Positions 12,579 to 23,003 of a DNA stretch of 64,000 nucleotides are shown here, piece by piece. Within the stretch, counting starts at the first letter, position 1. Each line of letters opens with the position of its first letter. This DNA is from Setophaga petechia (lineage: Eukaryota; Chordata; Aves; Passeriformes; Parulidae): the NCBI GenBank assembly GCA_024362935.1, contig JANCRA010000125.1, positions 992,001-1,056,000 on the forward strand. The letters run 5' to 3'. A program made the position numbers and the translations under genes. The notes beneath the pieces were generated by a model. The model had not been told where the DNA came from. It ran no database searches and saw only the letters and a list, made by a program, of their open reading frames with translations.

Positions 12579-13370
12579 ATGGGTGCTACGCTCTCAGCCG
12601 AGCAGTGTGAGGCCGTTTTAGTTCTTGTTGAAGGCTTTGTTAATGTTAAGATTTTTGTTTGTGAGGACTTGCGGATCAAGAAATCTGAAATTCAGAGCTT
12701 GATCCGTCAGGTCTCCTCCCGGTTTCACCAATTCTCCTTCGGCCAGTGTAGGAGCCTCCGATTTAGAGAGGAGGTCTCCAAGAAATTATCTGATCTGGCC
12801 CGGTCGAAGGAGACAGCAAGCATAAAGAAATTAAAATTGGCTAAGGCCCTGAGTTGGGGGACTCAGCACCTTCGGGTGCTGAGAAAAAGGACTAAGAAAC
12901 CGGGAGAACACCTCAAGTCCCCAAATTTTAGTTCAGTCCCCAGTTCTGTCCCTGCTATTGTTCCTACCCCTCAACCCCAACTTGTTTCCCCCGTTGGGAT
13001 CCTGAGGAGAGCATCACCCGACCACAGCGGGCAGGAGCCCCTCCATCGCCCTGGCTCTCCTCAGGGTTGCCACTCTCCCCGCGGTCGGAGTCCTGGCCAG
13101 GCTCCGGCTGCCTCTCCCTTTCCCCCATTTTCCCTAGTCCCCACATCCCTAATTGTTAAGTCCCCCCAGTTAAATACAAAAAATATGCTTCGTGGTCCCG
13201 CCACAAGATGGCTCCCGTGGAGCAAGAGATGGCGGAGACCACGAGGCGACACAGCAAGCGGAGTCCCTCTCATCTCCATACCTTTCCCCCAACTCGCCCT
13301 GTTTCCCGCCCTACAATCCTTTTCCCTCTACCCCAACTTTCCCCCTGGCAAGCCCTTCATTTCTTGATGT
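12579..13370 (+). pseudogene. gag: gag fragment (matrix and proline-rich region), truncated
   Basis: The ATG at 12579 starts MGATLSAEQ, a myristoylation-type N terminus, and continues with a helical, Lys-rich matrix-like segment of about 110 residues and a Pro/Ser-rich linker. It is clearly related to the intact gag on the minus strand at 22997-25105. The original frame is lost at an A6 run (13178-13183) with one extra A relative to the intact copy, and continues in another frame to about 13370. There gag joins an env-derived tail. Capsid and nucleocapsid are absent, so no functional Gag is expected. It may still keep packaging sequence. The 3' boundary is approximate. Confidence 0.88.
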
Positions 13371-13643
13371 GATTCTTTTGGAGCGTTTTATTAATGTACT
13401 TGTTTCGGAGTTTTAATAATTTCGGCAGTCGTCCTCGAGTGCTCAGTTGTGCAAGCTGTAGTCCGTCGGCCGGCCTCAAAAGTAGTCCTCCACGCTGTCA
13501 CCAGAGTCCGCTTTCCTGCCGGCAAGTCCGCTTCCCTGTCGGTGAGATGGACCCGGAAGACCTCGAGGCCGGTCCAAACCTTCAAAGAGCCATCTTTCCA
13601 CCATCAAAAAAGACCTGAGGACGGCTGCCCAGTGGAAGTTTGA
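13371..13643 (+). pseudogene. env: env transmembrane remnant
   Basis: At nucleotide level this parallels the last part of the minus-strand env (membrane-spanning region to C terminus, plus-coordinates about 18111 down to 17893). It ends at a TGA (13641-13643) that corresponds to the env stop. It joins directly to the gag fragment, which marks the internal deletion. The frame is not continuous with any start codon, so no product is expected. Confidence 0.7.
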
Positions 13644-13993
13644 TGTTTTCAAGGACTTTTATTTATGGACATTACGTCTATGTTTGGTTTTCTCAAGTAT
13701 TATAGTTTACGTTTATCATAGATGAAAAGTCATTTTAGTTGCTGCTATGCCCCGATCCCACCCTATTCCCTAATAAAAATTAATTAGCCCTTTTCCCTAA
13801 CTCCCCCTTTTACTGCCCGGCTAGCAGCTCCTCCCAAGTGCTCAAATTGACTGAATTTAGAGCTTTTTGTTTTCTCCCTAACCCCATTGTTAATAGTCCT
13901 TTCAAATTTTGAATGTAACACTCCGTTATGTTTCTCCCCATGGTTCTGTATTTCCTTTTCTTTTTCTTTTTTTTTGTGTAAAGAAGAGTGATA
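13644..13993 (+). other. 3' untranslated region of plus-strand ERV with weak polypurine tract
   Basis: About 350 bp, AT- and pyrimidine-rich, without a supported gene. Only its two ends resemble the short env-LTR spacer of the minus-strand provirus, and roughly 270 bp in the middle has no counterpart there. It ends in AAAGAAGAGTGATA just before the LTR. That is a polypurine-tract candidate interrupted by T. Confidence 0.65.
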
Positions 13994-14757
13994 TGTTGCG
14001 GTGCGCTCCCGCGGTTTTTTTTCCCTTTTAATTTATTGTATTGTACCCCCCGGTTAAGTTTCTTAATGTATTGTATTGTATTGATTTCTATTGTATAAGA
14101 TGGCGCCTGCCGAGTTTCCCCTCCCCCTGTTTTTCCCTCTGTAGAGCTGTCCGTCATTTGGTTGCTTAGTTACTCCCGCCTTTTTGTATCCTTTAGTCCC
14201 CTCCCTAGTTCTTTGAGTTGTTAGCCTGCCTGCCTGTCACTCTCTGCCCCTGCCTGTTTCTCCAGAACCTTCCCCTCAGGGCAGAGGGTGATTGGGCAGG
14301 AGAGGGCTGTCCCACCCCTTATGTGATTTCATTTGCTGTCACCCTTTGTCAATTATGTGGTATGTTAAGTTCATTGGCCAGGGGAAGGGGTTAGCCTCCC
14401 CCTGGTCTCCCTATATAACTTCTGTTCACCCCGCCCCTCGGTGCAGTCCTCTACAGCCTCCCTACCCGTCTCCACCCTCCCCCATCCTTGAATAAACCTT
14501 CTCCCCTGCTGTGGAAGACTGCCGCCTCACGTCTGCTTCCTCTACCTCCATCGCGTCGCACCGTTTCCGCCTTTCAGCCTGCTGGAGCTGCCTCCTCCAC
14601 CACAGACGTGGAGGGAGCTCCAGGATTGGCGCTGTTCACCCAGCCTGCTCCATGCCGGAGGTCCTGGGACTTGTGGCCGCCAGCGCCCCCAAACCAGGCT
14701 GTGGGCTGCGCATTTCTCTGTGGGCCAGCCGGGCTCAGATTCGGCGCAGCCGCGGCA
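13994..14757 (+). repeat. 3' LTR of plus-strand ERV
   Basis: This 764-bp LTR runs from TGTTGCGGTGCG to CGGCA. TATATAA lies at 14412-14418 and AATAAA at 14491-14496. It is nearly identical to the 5' LTR and to the partial LTR at 1-373, and it shares CATGCCGGAGG with the latter against CATGCTGGAGG in the 5' LTR. Confidence 0.95.
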
Positions 14758-14763
14758 ACCATG
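14758..14763. repeat. Target-site duplication, right copy (ACCATG)
   Basis: The satellite resumes as ACCATGTCTCGCAAGG. One base differs from the left copy at 11138-11143. Confidence 0.8.
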
Positions 14764-15541
14764 TCTCGCAAGGAGAAAACCTTCTTGCTCACTAAACATC
14801 TCCTATCGTGTTCTAGAAGTTGCACAGACGGCTGCAGTGTGTTTTGCAAAATGTAAAAGAAAGTTGTGTAAGACACCTTCCTTTTAAGTATTAATGTGAA
14901 GGGAAAGGCAAGAGAGTGGGAAAGTACTGTTTTCTAGCACTTTGCAGGCTGCTAACACAATCCCAGTTCTGTGTAGCAATTAGCTGTTCAGTGCACTGCA
15001 GTAAGTGTTTGTCACCTACATCTAAGCAAATAGCTTTTTCACTATGTCTCGCAAGGAGAAAACCTTCTTGCTCACTAAACATCTCCTATCGTGTTGTAGA
15101 TGTTGCACAGAGGGCTGCCGTGTGTTTTGCAAAATGTAAAAGAAAGTTGTCTAAGACGCCTTCCTTTCAAGTATTAATGTGAAGGGAAAGGCAAGAGAGT
15201 GGGAAAGTACTGTTTTCTAGCACTTTGCAGGCTGCTAACACAATCCCAGTTCTGTGTAGCAATTAGCTGTTCAGTGCACTGCAGTAAGTGTTTCTTGTCA
15301 CCTACATCTAAGCAAATAGCTTTTTCACTATGTCTCGCAAGGAGAAAACCTTCCTGCTCACTAAACAACTTCCATCGTGTTCTAGAAGTTGCACAGAGGG
15401 CTGCAGTGTGTTTTGCAGCAAGAAAAAGAAAGTTGTCTAAGACGCCTTCCTTTCAAGTATTAATGTGAAGGGAAAGGCAAGAGAGTGGGAAAGTACTGTT
15501 TTCTAGCACTTTGAAAGCTGCTTACCCAATCCCAGTTTTGT

Positions 15542-15748
15542 GCCGCTTCGTAGTTCGCCGTTCAGAAGCTGCCGCAGTCTCTGTTTCCCGGAGAAGGGGA
15601 AGACGCTTCTTGGCGCGAAGAATCTGGTGTCGTTACGCCGATCGCGGCGTGCTCCGCAGAACAGCTACGGCCGAGAGACACCCGGAAGCGGCGCTTAAAG
15701 GCACAGTGCTCCGTCTCCTGGTCTTTAGCGTCTCCTGCCGGCTACACC
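15542..15748 (+). promoter_or_regulatory. CpG-rich block of unit 4
   Basis: Carries CTCCGCAG, as in units 2, 9 and 13. The short frame runs from ATG 15770 to the stop at 15869-15871, with His in place of Asn at codon 13. Confidence 0.5.
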
Positions 15749-17063
15749 TTAGCAAAAAGCTTTTTCATTATGTCTCGCCAGGAGAAACTGTGTCTGTTCA
15801 CAAAACACCTCCCATCGTGTTCTAGAGGTTGCAGGCAGGTCTGCAGAGTGTTTTGCAACAAGAAAAAGTAACTTGTCCAAAAAAGCCATCAATTCGAATG
15901 TTCCTGGAAAGGGAAAATGCAGGAGAGCGGATAGGTACTGTTTTCTATCAGTTTGCAAGCTGGACACACAATCCCAGTGTTATACTACGATTGACTTTGC
16001 AGTGCACTGTAATAATTGCCTATTGTTACTACATCTAAGCCAATAGCGTTTGCATTCTATCTCTTCAGGAGAAACTGTACCAGTTCAGAAAACAACTCTC
16101 ATTTTTTCTACAAGTTGCACGGAGGTGTGCAGAGTGTTTTGCAAGAAGCAAAAGAAAGTTGTCCAAAACTGCTGCCATTCGAATAGTAATGCGAATGGAA
16201 AAGGCAGGAGAGTGGAAAGGTGCTGTTTCCTATCTGTTTGTAAGCTGCTTACACAATCCCAGAGTTGTGCAGCAATTAGTTTTTCAGTGCACTGTAGTAG
16301 GTGCCTCTTTTCACCTGCATCTAAGCAAATTGCTTTTTCCCCATGTCTCGCAAGGAGAAACTGAGCCAGTTCAGAAAACATCTCCCATCGAGTTCTAGAG
16401 ATTGCAGGCAGGTGTGCAGAGTGTTTTGCAAGAAGCAAAAGAAAGTTGTCTAAAACGCCTTGCATTCAAATAGAAATGTGAATAGAAGAGGCAGGAGAAG
16501 GGAGAGGTACTGTTTTCTATCAGTTTGCAACCTGCTTACACAATCTGCGTGTTGTGCAGCAATTAGCTTGCAGTGCACTGTAGTAGGTGCCTCTTTTCAC
16601 CTATATCTAAGCAAATTGCTTTTTCCCCATGTCTTGCAAAGAGAAACTGAGCCAGTTCAGAAAATATCTCCCATCGACTTCTAGAGATTGCAGGCAGGTG
16701 TGCAGAGTGTTTTGCAAGAAGCCAAAGAAAGTTGTCTAAAATTCTTTCCATTCGAATAGTAATGTGCATGGAAAAGGCAGGAAGAGTGGAAAGGTACTGT
16801 TTTCTATCACTTTGCAAGCTGGGCACACAATCCCAGTGTTGTGCATCTATTAGCTTTGCAGTGCACTGCAGTAACTGCCTGTGGTAACCTATATCTAAGC
16901 AAAAAGCTTTTTCACGATCTCTCACTAGGAGAAAATGTTCCTGCTCATTAAACAACTTCCATCGTGCTGTACAGGTTGCACAGAGGGCTGCAGAATGTTT
17001 TGCAGCAAGAAAAAGAAAGTTGTCTAAGACGCCTTCCTTTCAAGTATTAATGTGAAGGGAAAG

Positions 17064-17069
17064 GCAAGA
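17064..17069. repeat. Target-site duplication, left copy (GCAAGA)
   Basis: Identical to 26245-26250 on the other side of the provirus. The uninterrupted monomer reads GGCAAGAGAGTGGG. Confidence 0.93.
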
Positions 17070-17809
17070 TGTGGCGGTGCTGAAACTGAGCCCGGCTGGC
17101 CCACAGGAATGCACAGCTCACAGCCTGTTTGAGGGCACGGGCAGCTGCAAGATCCAGGTCCTCCGGCGGGAGCAAACTGGATAGCGATGCCCTTTCCTGG
17201 AGCTCCCTCCACGTCAGTGGTGTAGGAGGCAGCTCCAGCAGGCTAAGCGGCAGAGTCAGCAGCACGATCCAGAGGCGATGAAGCACACGCGAGGCAGCAA
17301 TTCTCGGCAGCAAGGGAAGGTTTATTGGAAAGGGAAAAGGGTATAGACAGTGAGGAGGCTGCAGGGAACTGCCCCGAGGGGCGGGGTGAACAGAAATTAT
17401 ATAGGGGGACCAGGGGGAGGTGGACCTCTTTCCCTGGCCAATGAACACAATACCCGACATAACAGACATGGGGCGGCAGCAAATGAAACCACTAAAGGGG
17501 TGGGACAGCCCTCTCCTGCCCAATCACCCTCTGCCCAGGAGGGAATGTTCTAGGGAAAAGGCAGGGGCAGAGAGTGACAGGCAGGCAGGCTGACAACTTA
17601 AAAATAACAGGGTGGGGACAACTTGATACAAAAAGGCGGGAGTTACTAGGCAACAGAATGACGGACAGCCCTGCAAGGAGAAAAACAGGGGGAGGGGAAG
17701 CCCGGCAAGCGCCATCTTAAGTAAGTAAAAACAATACATTACAATACAATAAATTAAAATCAAACCGAACTGAGAAGGGGGAGGGAGACTGCGGGGGCGC
17801 ACCGCAACA
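17070..17809 (-). repeat. 3' LTR of minus-strand ERV
   Basis: This 740-bp LTR reads TGTTGCGGTGCG at its start and CGCCACA at its end on the minus strand. The TATA box is at 17397-17403 and the poly(A) signal at 17321-17326, both on the minus strand. It contains a 24-bp stretch that is missing from the 5' copy. Its first bases match the plus-strand ERV LTR, so the two families are related. Confidence 0.95.
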
Positions 17810-17823
17810 TCTCCCTCTTTTTT
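17810..17823 (-). other. Polypurine tract
   Basis: On the minus strand AAAAAAGAGGGAGA, fourteen purines in a row, abuts the 3' LTR start TGTTGCGG. This is the expected primer site for plus-strand DNA synthesis in a retrovirus. Confidence 0.9.
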
Positions 17824-17892
17824 ACACAAAAATAAAAAGAAAAACAAGGGTAAGTCTCTGAAAAATGTCCGTACATAAAAGTTCTTAAAGCA

Positions 17893-19275
17893 TTAAACTT
17901 CCTGCTCATCCTCGGGTTCCTCCGGCGATGTGATGAAGTCCTGGTGGTCGGAGCTGGTCTCGGAGTTCTCCGGGCCAGCTTCGGTGACTGGGAAGCTGAC
18001 CACATTAACATTGTTCGAGATAAGTCTTCTGACCAGACTCCGAACCACTGCCCACACAATGGAACAACCGAGGATGACAATTAAAATAAGGAAAACTCCA
18101 AATAAAATGTCCTTTAAGAGCGATCCAGCCCAGCCTGAGAGCCCAAACCCAGAGAGCAGATTCCCCAACCAGTCCTCCGTCTCTCTCTGGATGTCATTGA
18201 CCAGGCCTTTCATTTCCTCCAACGCCTTTTGCACATTGGGAGCTTTAGATGTTAAGTTGAAACAGCACAGACCCTCAAACTCCTCGCAGCGGTGGTGGTG
18301 CAAGAGGAGTAAATAATCAATGGCTGCTCTATTTTGCAGCATCGCCTGTCTGGTTATTCTTTCATCTGCTAAGAGTCCCGCGATGGCTGTGGAAGTGAAG
18401 TTCGCCTGTTTCACTGACCAGCACTCTAATTTGCCCAATTCGCCGATGGCCTTCCCGGCCGAAACCCACGGCAAGAACAAAGAGACTGCGACCCTTTTAC
18501 CCTCGTTCCAATGATAAATTTTGGAGTCGCAATCTGGGCCGAATTCTGTCAGGTCCTTTTTCTGCCTAATTACCACTTCAGAATTTTTGGTAGGCCAATT
18601 TTCCAATTTGGGCGTGCTGGGAGTGAACAGCGTCACATGGCCTATCGTGCATGGGCCTCCTAATAGATGAGAGGGGATGCCGTTCCAAGCTCGGTTTCCG
18701 CAAATAAAATACAAACCTTGGGGCAAAGAACGGGGTTTAAGGTCTGGGGTGGTCGGACCTCTGGCCGAGAAGGTCTCTGCACACCATTGGTGTTCAGATT
18801 CCTCCCCAACCAGGGTTCACTGGGGATCATTGGAGCGAACAGACTTAACCAAACTGTAAGGGACCGAAAGACGAACACAAAAAGGGGCTTTGGCGGAACC
18901 GAGCAAATCAAATTTCAGAGGCTCTTCGGGGGAAAGAGGGAGAAGGTTAATCGATTTTCTCCAAGCCTCCGTATAATCCTGATCTTTGGTATTAATCAAC
19001 AAATTAAGAGGGGAAGGAAAATCACGGGGAGGGACCGGGATCCCCACCAGACAGGACGACAGAGGGTCTGTGGCTGCTTCGGCGTGGAGGCAAATGTGGT
19101 CCTGGCCGAGAGAGCGGGCGAGAGAGGTCCACATATTGCTGGCAGTGGGGGACCTCTGGTCGGGCTCTCCGGGGGCTGCTTGGAGGAGGAGGACGACTGC
19201 CAGGATGACAACTGCAGGGATTCCTCCTCGAGGCATGGCTGGGCTGGAGTAACTAAAATCGAAAGAAACAAACAA
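17893..19275 (-). pseudogene. env: env, interrupted by one in-frame stop
   Basis: Envelope glycoprotein gene of the provirus, whose product would have mediated receptor binding and fusion. A start is possible at 19275 or at 19236, directly before a hydrophobic signal peptide (MPRGGIPAVVILAVVLLLQ). The same frame continues to 17893 but is cut by TGA at 18817-18819 inside the surface subunit. In the downstream part (numbered from 18726) I see the immunosuppressive-type LQNRAAID, then CX6CC (Cys147, Cys154, Cys155), N-glycosylation sites at 109 and 157, a membrane anchor at about 205-232 and an acidic tail. No clear multibasic furin site is visible; GKR at 76-78 precedes a hydrophobic stretch. 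The gene starts 30 bp after the pol stop and would have been expressed from a spliced mRNA. Confidence 0.92.
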
Positions 19276-19304
19276 ATCAAATAATTTGCCAGGGGGGAGA
19301 GGAT

Positions 19305-22300
19305 TTAGGTTTCGGGGAGGAAAAGGGAATCCAAAGGAAAGAGGGAATCTTCCTCCTCCCTCCGTCTTCGCCGCCAGCTGGCAACCCGAACCTGAGGCGT
19401 GGATGTTGTCGCCTTAGCCGTTCTTGGCACAAAGGGCCGAACCCAGCGCGAAGGGACCCACCTGGGGCCTGTGGGGGTGGAAACACAGGCATACCCTCGG
19501 CCCCAGGTGATAAGATCGAATGGTCCCTCCAGACGCCAGGTCTCCGGGTCCTTCACAAGAACCGGGGGTTTCTCCTTCAGGTGGAAACTGCCACTCTGCC
19601 CGAAGTGCCGCACAATGGGCGGATTCAGGTTTTCAAAAGAGCAGTTCAGGAAATTGATGGTATACAACGCCCTGGATAATTGGGACTGAGGGGACTCCAC
19701 CTTCATAGCCGGGGAGAGATGGGAAAGAACCTTTTTTAGGCTCTGGTGGGTCCTCTCGATCACTGCTTGTCCCGTGGGGGAATAGGGGATGCCGGTCTTG
19801 TGCTCTATTCCCCATTGCTGCAGGAAGCTCCTGAGCTCCCTGGACACGTACGAAGGCCCGTTGTCTGTTTTTATAACCTTAGGGATGCCCAGCACGGAGA
19901 AAGCCTGGAGCAGATGTTTGATGACATCCTTGGCTTTCTCCCCTGTGTGGGCAGAGGCAAAAACGGCACTCGAGAATGTGTCCACTGAAACATGGACAAA
20001 CTTGAGGCGACCGAAATGATTGATCTTTGTGATGTCCATCTGCCACACCTCGCAGCTGGCAAGTCCCCGGGGATTCGCCCCAGCGGGCAGAGATGGAAGC
20101 TGATCCCGCTGGCAATGGGGGCATGTGGCCACAATGGCCTTGGCTTGGTCCCGCGTAAGCTGGAATTGGCGAACCAAACCAGGCGCATTCTGGTGGAACA
20201 GCTGGTGGCTGATCTTGGCTTGTTTGAAAACATCAGGGAGTGGGGCCCATTGCACCGCGTGGGCAAGTGCCCACTCGGCCGGGGAAGCGAGGCTATCAGC
20301 CAATCGATTCCCCTCCGCAATGAACCCGGGCAAACCAGTGTGGGATCTCACGTGCATTACATAATATTTTTGCTCCCGGTGGGAGATGAGTTTGATAAGC
20401 TTCGAGAGCAAATTATACAAGGCCAAATTAGACACCTCCTCCAGGACAGCACTTTCAGCTCTAGCGACTACACCGGCTACATAAGCCGAGTCCGTGACCA
20501 AATTGAAAGGTTGATCTTTGAATCTCTCGAAGGCCCTGACGACTGCGTCCAACTCAGCAACTTGAGGGGAGCCCTCAACGATGGTAACATCCATCTCCCA
20601 CTGCTGAGTTTGAGGATCCTTCCAAGTCATCACTGACTTGTGAGTTCCTCCGGACGCGTCAGTAAAAACAGTCAAGGCCTTGAGAGGGACTCGACTTTGA
20701 ATTTCCCGAATTGAAAATTTGAATTGCATGTCTTGATTGAATAAAGCATGCGAAGGATGGCCAATTTCAATTCTCCCGGTGTATTCTGCTAGAGCGAACT
20801 GCAAAACTTCGCTCTCCTCGAGGAGCTGATTAAGAATTTTGGATTGGATTTTGCCGGATTGTAATTCAATTGGAATATGTATGCACATGAAATCCACACC
20901 TGCCAACTCCCTGATCCGCGATCTCCCCTTGCGGATCAGCTCAGCCACCAGTTCATGCGGCCTTGTAATTCTTTTGGACCGATGGTGGCTGAGGAACACC
21001 CACTCTATGATTAAGAGGGGGTCACTCAAGCCTTGGTCCGTCCTCCTCTCTTTAGATGTTTTTGGGGACTTGCGGGTATCATCCCATTGAAAAATCATTC
21101 CATGGAGGTGTGGCAGTTTCCCAAGTATAATAAATTTGAAGGGCAGGCCCGGATGACAACGATGGGCCTGCCTTGCCTCGATTATTTGTCTGATGTTCTC
21201 GAGTGCAGCTTTGGCCTCTGGGGTGAGTTCCCTAGGAGAACTAAGCTCCTCTCCCCCTTTCAATAAATTGAAAAGGGGGGCTAGGTCCTTGGTGGTAATG
21301 CCTAGCCAGGGTCTCACCCAATTCAACGCCCCACACAGCTGATGAACATCCGCTAAGGTTCTCACCTTGTGGTGAATGGCCAATTTCTGCGGAGCAATGG
21401 TCCGCTTCGTGATCTCCAGGCCTAAGTACTTCCAGGGTGGCATCCGTTGAATCTTCTCGCCCTGGAGCTCGAACCCTGCGGCAATTAAACAATCAGTTAC
21501 GCGGGAGAGCGCGTGAACCAGCAGGTCATCATTGGGGGCGCAGACCAACACGTCGTCCATATAATGGTAAATGATGACATCAGGGCATTCGGTGCGAACC
21601 GGCTGGAGCAAGGAAGCAACATACCACTGGCAGATAATAGGACTGCATTTCATGCCTTGTGGCAATACTCGCCAGTGGTAGCGCTTCCCGGGAGCTTCAC
21701 GGTTCAAGGTGGGCACCGTGAATGCAAAACGTGGCGCGTCATCTGGGTGAAGGGGAATTTGGAAAAAGCAATCTTTTATATCAATAACGACCAAATTCCA
21801 ATTTTGGGGGAGCATCGCCGGGGATGGCATCCCTGGCTGGAGAGTACCCATATCCTGGATAATTTCGTTGATTTTGCGGAGGTCGGTGAGGAGCCGCCAC
21901 TTGCCAGATGACTTACGGATGACGAACACTGGGGAGTTCCATTCAGACATGGACTCCACCAGGTTGCCTTTTTGGACTTGCTCCTCCACGAGTTCCGCCA
22001 GCGCCTTCAATTTTTGTTTATTGAGCGGCCACTGAGCTACCTGGACTGGTTTATCTGAGAGCCAATTCAGTTTCCAGGTAGGGCGCTCTTCAGTGACCGC
22101 TGCCCGAAAAACCTGGGGAGCCGGCAGGTCAATTTTGGCTCCCCACTGGGCAAGGGTATCTCTCCCCCAGAGAGGCTCTACGTAATCTAAAACGAATGGG
22201 CGTACAGAAGCCAATTGCCCATCCGGCCCCTTAATTTGTACGACGCTCTTTGAACGTCTAGCCAATTGTGTCCCCCCGACACCCTGGATGCGCCCATCCA

Positions 22301-23003
22301 CGTTTTGCAACTCCCAATGTGACGGCCACTCCCGAGAGGGAATGATCGTCACATCTGCTCCAGTGTCCAACATCCCCCTGATGGAAATGGTGTCCCCCCC
22401 CCGGGACAGCTGACAGTCGAGGTGAGGCTTCGCTCGCCCCAGGTGTTCGGCCCAGGCAACCGAAGGAACGGAAGACTTTATTGAAATGGCCTGGGCCACC
22501 ACTTCTCCGGCAGGGAGGAACAGAGGGGGACGCAGACACCTGCACCTGACGACGAACGGTTGCTGGTCTGCGGACACCAAAGCTGGGAATACTTCAAGGT
22601 CAGGTGGAGTGACCTCGGTGTCTCCCACAATGATGAATTGCTGGTTTGTGTCCCAATTACCTCGGGCCTTCGGGCAGACTGGCAACGCGATAACCTCCGA
22701 GTTGGAAAAGTGGAAAGGCCGCGTTGTCTCCAACCTAAAGGAGAAACCGAAAGAAAAGGTGGTTAAGTCCGGTTCAGTTGAAGGTCCCGGGTCAGAACAG
22801 CAAAGGCGAGGGGCAACCACGTCTGAGGTCAGGTCCAGTGAATAGTCACGTCCGGTAGATAAAAGTCCTTGGAGCCCTGTTGGACCGGGCTCTGCTGGCG
22901 GCGAGCGGAAAAACGAAGGAATTTCCTCCCCCCTGGCTTTAGGTGTTCTTTGCCCGCCCAAACTTCTGTCCGCGCGCAGGGGGGGGCTGCGCTCCTTTAT
23001 GAG
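19305..23003 (-). CDS. pol: Pro-Pol polyprotein (dUTPase-like, protease, RT, RNase H, integrase), -1 frame
   Basis: Replication enzymes of the provirus, made as a Gag-Pro-Pol fusion. The frame is open from the frameshift site; 14 codons lead to a TTG at 22961 and 1,218 further codons follow (numbering from 22961). There is no AUG near the beginning, so frameshifting is the likely entry. Residues about 20-160 look like a decayed dUTPase (LPAGEVVAQ resembles the family's final motif). Protease has DTGAD at 199-203 and WGRDTL near 265. RT has Asp394, PQGM at 434 and YMDD at 467-470. RNase H has Asp768, Glu803, Asp824 and Asp889. Integrase has His919, His923, Cys947, Cys950 and the triad Asp976, Asp1033, Glu1069. 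All catalytic residues I looked for are present. Unlike typical betaretroviruses, pro and pol share one frame. Confidence 0.95.
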   Translation of the reverse strand, partial: LIKERSPPLRADRSLGGQRTPKARGEEIPSFFRSPPAEPGPTGLQGLLSTGRDYSLDLTSDVVAPRLCCSDPGPSTEPDLTTFSFGFSFRLETTRPFHFSNSEVIALPVCPKARGNWDTNQQFIIVGDTEVTPPDLEVFPALVSADQQPFVVRCRCLRPPLFLPAGEVVAQAISIKSSVPSVAWAEHLGRAKPHLDCQLSRGGDTISIRGMLDTGADVTIIPSREWPSHWELQNVDGRIQGVGGTQLARRSKSVVQIKGPDGQLASVRPFVLDYVEPLWGRDTLAQWGAKIDLPAPQVFRAAVTEERPTWKLNWLSDKPVQVAQWPLNKQKLKALAELVEEQVQKGNLVESMSEWNSPVFVIRKSSGKWRLLTDLRKINEIIQDMGTLQPGMPSPAMLPQNWNLVVIDIKDCFFQIPLHPDDAPRFAFTVPTLNREAPGKRYHWRVLPQGMKCSPIICQWYVASLLQPVRTECPDVIIYHYMDDVLVCAPNDDLLVHALSRVTDCLIAAGFELQGEKIQRMPPWKYLGLEITKRTIAPQKLAIHHKVRTLADVHQLCGALNWVRPWLGITTKDLAPLFNLLKGGEELSSPRELTPEAKAALENIRQIIEARQAHRCHPGLPFKFIILGKLPHLHGMIFQWDDTRKSPKTSKERRTDQGLSDPLLIIEWVFLSHHRSKRITRPHELVAELIRKGRSRIRELAGVDFMCIHIPIELQSGKIQSKILNQLLEESEVLQFALAEYTGRIEIGHPSHALFNQDMQFKFSIREIQSRVPLKALTVFTDASGGTHKSVMTWKDPQTQQWEMDVTIVEGSPQVAELDAVVRAFERFKDQPFNLVTDSAYVAGVVARAESAVLEEVSNLALYNLLSKLIKLISHREQKYYVMHVRSHTGLPGFIAEGNRLADSLASPAEWALAHAVQWAPLPDVFKQAKISHQLFHQNAPGLVRQFQLTRDQAKAIVATCPHCQRDQLPSLPAGANPRGLASCEVWQMDITKINHFGRLKFVHVSVDTFSSAVFASAHTGEKAKDVIKHLLQAFSVLGIPKVIKTDNGPSYVSRELRSFLQQWGIEHKTGIPYSPTGQAVIERTHQSLKKVLSHLSPAMKVESPQSQLSRALYTINFLNCSFENLNPPIVRHFGQSGSFHLKEKPPVLVKDPETWRLEGPFDLITWGRGYACVSTPTGPRWVPSRWVRPFVPRTAKATTSTPQVRVASWRRRRREEEDSLFPLDSLFLPET
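22953..22992 (-). promoter_or_regulatory. Predicted frameshift-stimulating hairpin or pseudoknot
   Basis: On the minus strand GCGCAG (22992-22987) and CTGCGC (22979-22974) form a 6-bp stem around a loop of seven C, beginning 10 nt after the slippery site. GGGCGGG at 22959-22953 could pair with the C loop and make an H-type pseudoknot. I made the pairing by eye; no energy calculation was done. Confidence 0.6.

Larger units (their letters stand above)
11144..14757 (+). mobile_element. Internally deleted endogenous retrovirus (3,614 bp)
   Basis: A provirus with two 764-bp LTRs that differ at about three positions by eye, which suggests a recent insertion. In order it has the 5' LTR, a tRNA-Lys primer binding site, a long leader with tandem repeats, a gag fragment, an env tail and the 3' LTR. 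Compared with the full provirus at 17070-26244, about 6.2 kb from mid-gag to the env transmembrane region is missing. It keeps the cis-acting ends, so it could have been mobilised in trans. A second copy of the same insertion probably ends at position 373. Confidence 0.95.
8573..15492 (+). repeat. Higher-order satellite unit 3: B-C-D-E-F + 6 A, split by an ERV
   Basis: The span is 6,920 bp. Subtracting the provirus (3,614 bp) and its 6-bp target duplication leaves 3,300 bp, which is the cassette plus six A monomers. One A copy near 15010 lacks 3 bp (GTAAGTGTTTGTCACC). The provirus interrupts an A monomer at CACTATG/TCTCGC. Confidence 0.92.

Noticed and set aside
19992..20636. A 214-codon plus-strand frame opposite pol
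   Set aside because: It is a shadow of the intact integrase and RNase H coding sequence on the other strand, with no recognisable domain.
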